The position numbers and the translations under genes were made by a program. Shown piece after piece: positions 61,911 to 64,000 of a DNA stretch of 64,000 nt (position 1 is its first letter; every line of letters begins with the position of its first letter). This DNA comes from Acholoe squamosa. Taxonomy: Eukaryota; Annelida; Polychaeta; Phyllodocida; Polynoidae. The stretch spans positions 63,163,355 through 63,227,354 of the forward strand of contig OX439046.1 of the NCBI GenBank assembly GCA_949317995.1, read 5' to 3'. The notes under the pieces are model-generated. The model saw nothing but the letters and a program-made list of their open reading frames with translations, did not search any database and was not told the origin of the DNA.

Positions 61911-64000
61911 TCATGCTTTGTTATTACGATCTATTTTTTTTATAGAAGACGTCTCAGTTTCATGCTCTAGCAATCTCCCATTTTCTACTACAAGTTCACT
62001 GCAGGGCTGTCTGATCCTTCTGGGAAAGCCCCCCCCCCCTGCCCCTGCAGTATGCAGCTTGACCTATGACCTTGACCTGCAAGGTTGGAATGCCCCAGCC
62101 CCATGGCACCATGTTAATGTCACAGTGGTTGTCTTCAATAGGTGGTCACTATGGGGACAGGCTTGTTACCTGCTGTTGTCATGGCTACCAGAAGGGTTTC
62201 CAGATTGGCAACGGGTGTCGCTGTGGTGGCTGAATGGGCAGTAAGTGGGCCTGTGGAGCAATAATTGGCTACTAGATCCCATCTGGGAACTTTTTTTATA
62301 CAACTTGCCATCCAATTTGATCCCCTCTAGGGAAGTCATAATGGCTCATAAAGAGAAATCAGTGACATAGGTTCTTGCTCCCATTCAGTAGCAAGTGATT
62401 TAGGTTGGGCCATTTCCTGCTGACAACAGTGTGGATTAATGTAAAAAGAAAAGTGATGAGGATTGTTTTAACAATATAAGTAGGGAAAGGATATAGGTCC
62501 ATATCAAATGAATATAAAAAGTATTTGATAATTCCCTTATAAATGTGTTAAAGAAGTACATTGGCCTGATCGTTTGAATTGCACAGAACAGAACTCCTTT
62601 TGTTTTGTTTTTTATCGTATATCAATAGTAAATCAAAAGTCCCTGATTATAATTAGATATTCAAGGTTTCTATTTTTAGTCATGTTTGATGCACCTGTCA
62701 TGGCAAATATTATGGGGAATAACTATTATCTCTGAATGCACAAAACTGAAAGCATACTTGCAAATATCACATGACCACACCAACATTCCATGCTTTCCAT
62801 TCTCTTCTTTCCTTTACACCGACCGACCTTGACAGATACTAAAATGTGAAGGTTGTCTTTGCTGTGACAGAGCAGAGGACAATAGTAAGCACTCATGGGA
62901 TACCAGCAAAGACCATGGGGAAACTGGCTAGAGGTGAAATTGAATATATATTCTAATAAATATTGCAAGCACTGAACACCCACAGCAGAAGCAAATGGCC
63001 TCCACTACTTTGTATGATAGAACTAGGGTTTTTACTCTGGCCATAAAGATGATAGGGACAGACCGATGTTTCTATTACTAATTTATGGTTCATGAATTAA
63101 ATGTCATTATAAAGAAGAAGATAGGCTACTTCATTCTATGACATCATTGTGCTCAGGTGCATGATGAAGACAAATGAACATATGTTTTACTGTCCTTAAC
63201 ATGTTGAAATAAAGCCATCCCCTGGGAACAAAATTTATTTTAAAAAACTGCATCATGATGTAAAAGGTAAAGCTATAAACCAACACAAGTGTGTTAGAAA
63301 AAAACTGTATAATTTTCTGATAACACAATTCACCTCAGTCAATTCATGTCACAGGGCGGCTCATAATATGTCAACAAAAACATCAACTAGCATCCGACAC
63401 ATGAACACTAGAAAATGAGGTTGCCTTAGGATGTGAATGATGTTAGGAAATCACAATGGAGTTATTACTTAGAAAGGAGAGGATGAAAGTTACTGATAGC
63501 ATCTGAAAATACTGGAGGTAGCTTGGCTCAGATGGGAATGGAGACAGCTTGTTCGGAAAATGCAATTCATGTGTTGACTGTAAATATTAACATTACTTTA
63601 AATAATTTTAAGCAAAATGAACATGGGAAAGAATGCAACATGACACTGCTTATGGTGAGCTTATCTAATCATGTGCAACATCTCAGACACTGTTCAAATA
63701 AAATTTACCAAATCACTAAGGGATTAAAAGATGAGCAAGATGTTTCTGTTTCAACACAGTAATATCTATAAACAGTTGCTGCTAAAATATCGACATTTCT
63801 TGGTAACTCTTGGACAAAGCTTTCACTGGTGCATTCATGGAGATTTCTTATAAACCAGTTCTTTACAGAAACATTTTCTGTGGCTTCACTGCAGTATCTC
63901 TACTGTTTTACTGTGGTTTACATTGGAGCTTATTGGGTTACGTGTTAGATCCAATAACCTACTTGTTCGATCCAATAGCCTACATTTCCTACAGTGTAGT
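61911..64000. other. Non-coding stretch with partial repeats
   Basis: About 62,170-62,620 matches 50,320-50,790, and about 62,740-62,975 matches 55,190-55,420. No gene recognised. Confidence 0.5.

Overview
This window is animal (most likely marine invertebrate) genomic DNA made largely of mobile elements. Spliced genes, (AT)n tracts, short inverted-repeat elements and tRNA-like heads rule out a prokaryote. The species cannot be read from the sequence. I found no convincing single-copy host gene.

Layout. 1-15.9 kb: non-coding, with diverged copies of several dispersed repeats and a rearranged non-LTR retrotransposon relic (2.3-3.3 kb). 15,951-34,362: a complete Maverick/Polinton of 18,412 bp with ~390/379-bp terminal inverted repeats and a perfect 6-bp target-site duplication (ACTGGT). 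35,285-42,626: a second complete DNA transposon of 7,342 bp with perfect 30-bp terminal inverted repeats, an ATAT duplication, a spliced transposase gene and about 16 copies of a 19-bp motif. 42.6-64 kb: small inverted-repeat elements, satellite-like arrays and a large old duplication (45.85-49.8 kb against 50.8-55.4 kb). One copy of the duplication carries a 1.57-kb foldback insertion that the other lacks.

The Polinton has two divergent gene blocks. The leftward block carries the virus-like morphogenesis and integration set: adenain-type protease, major capsid, small basic Gly-rich protein, minor capsid, chromodomain integrase, two conserved Polinton proteins and packaging ATPase. Upstream of these are a tandem death-fold protein and two orphans. 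The rightward block carries a protein with three SUMO-interacting motifs, a protein-primed type DNA polymerase B (OTU-like and zinc-finger N-terminus, split by a -1 frame change at A8 runs) and a Cys-rich orphan. Replication, capsid and integration genes are all present. The death-fold and SUMO-motif proteins look like host-interaction genes and are the best candidates for undescribed biology.

The second transposon encodes a basic N-terminal region in three small exons. By exon phase, these can join either the large catalytic exon or a short alternative last exon. The catalytic exon lies between two ~260-bp direct repeats rich in the 19-bp motif. The motif is in both orientations towards both ends, which suggests a transposase-binding array.

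All homology statements come from motif recognition by eye; no search was run.
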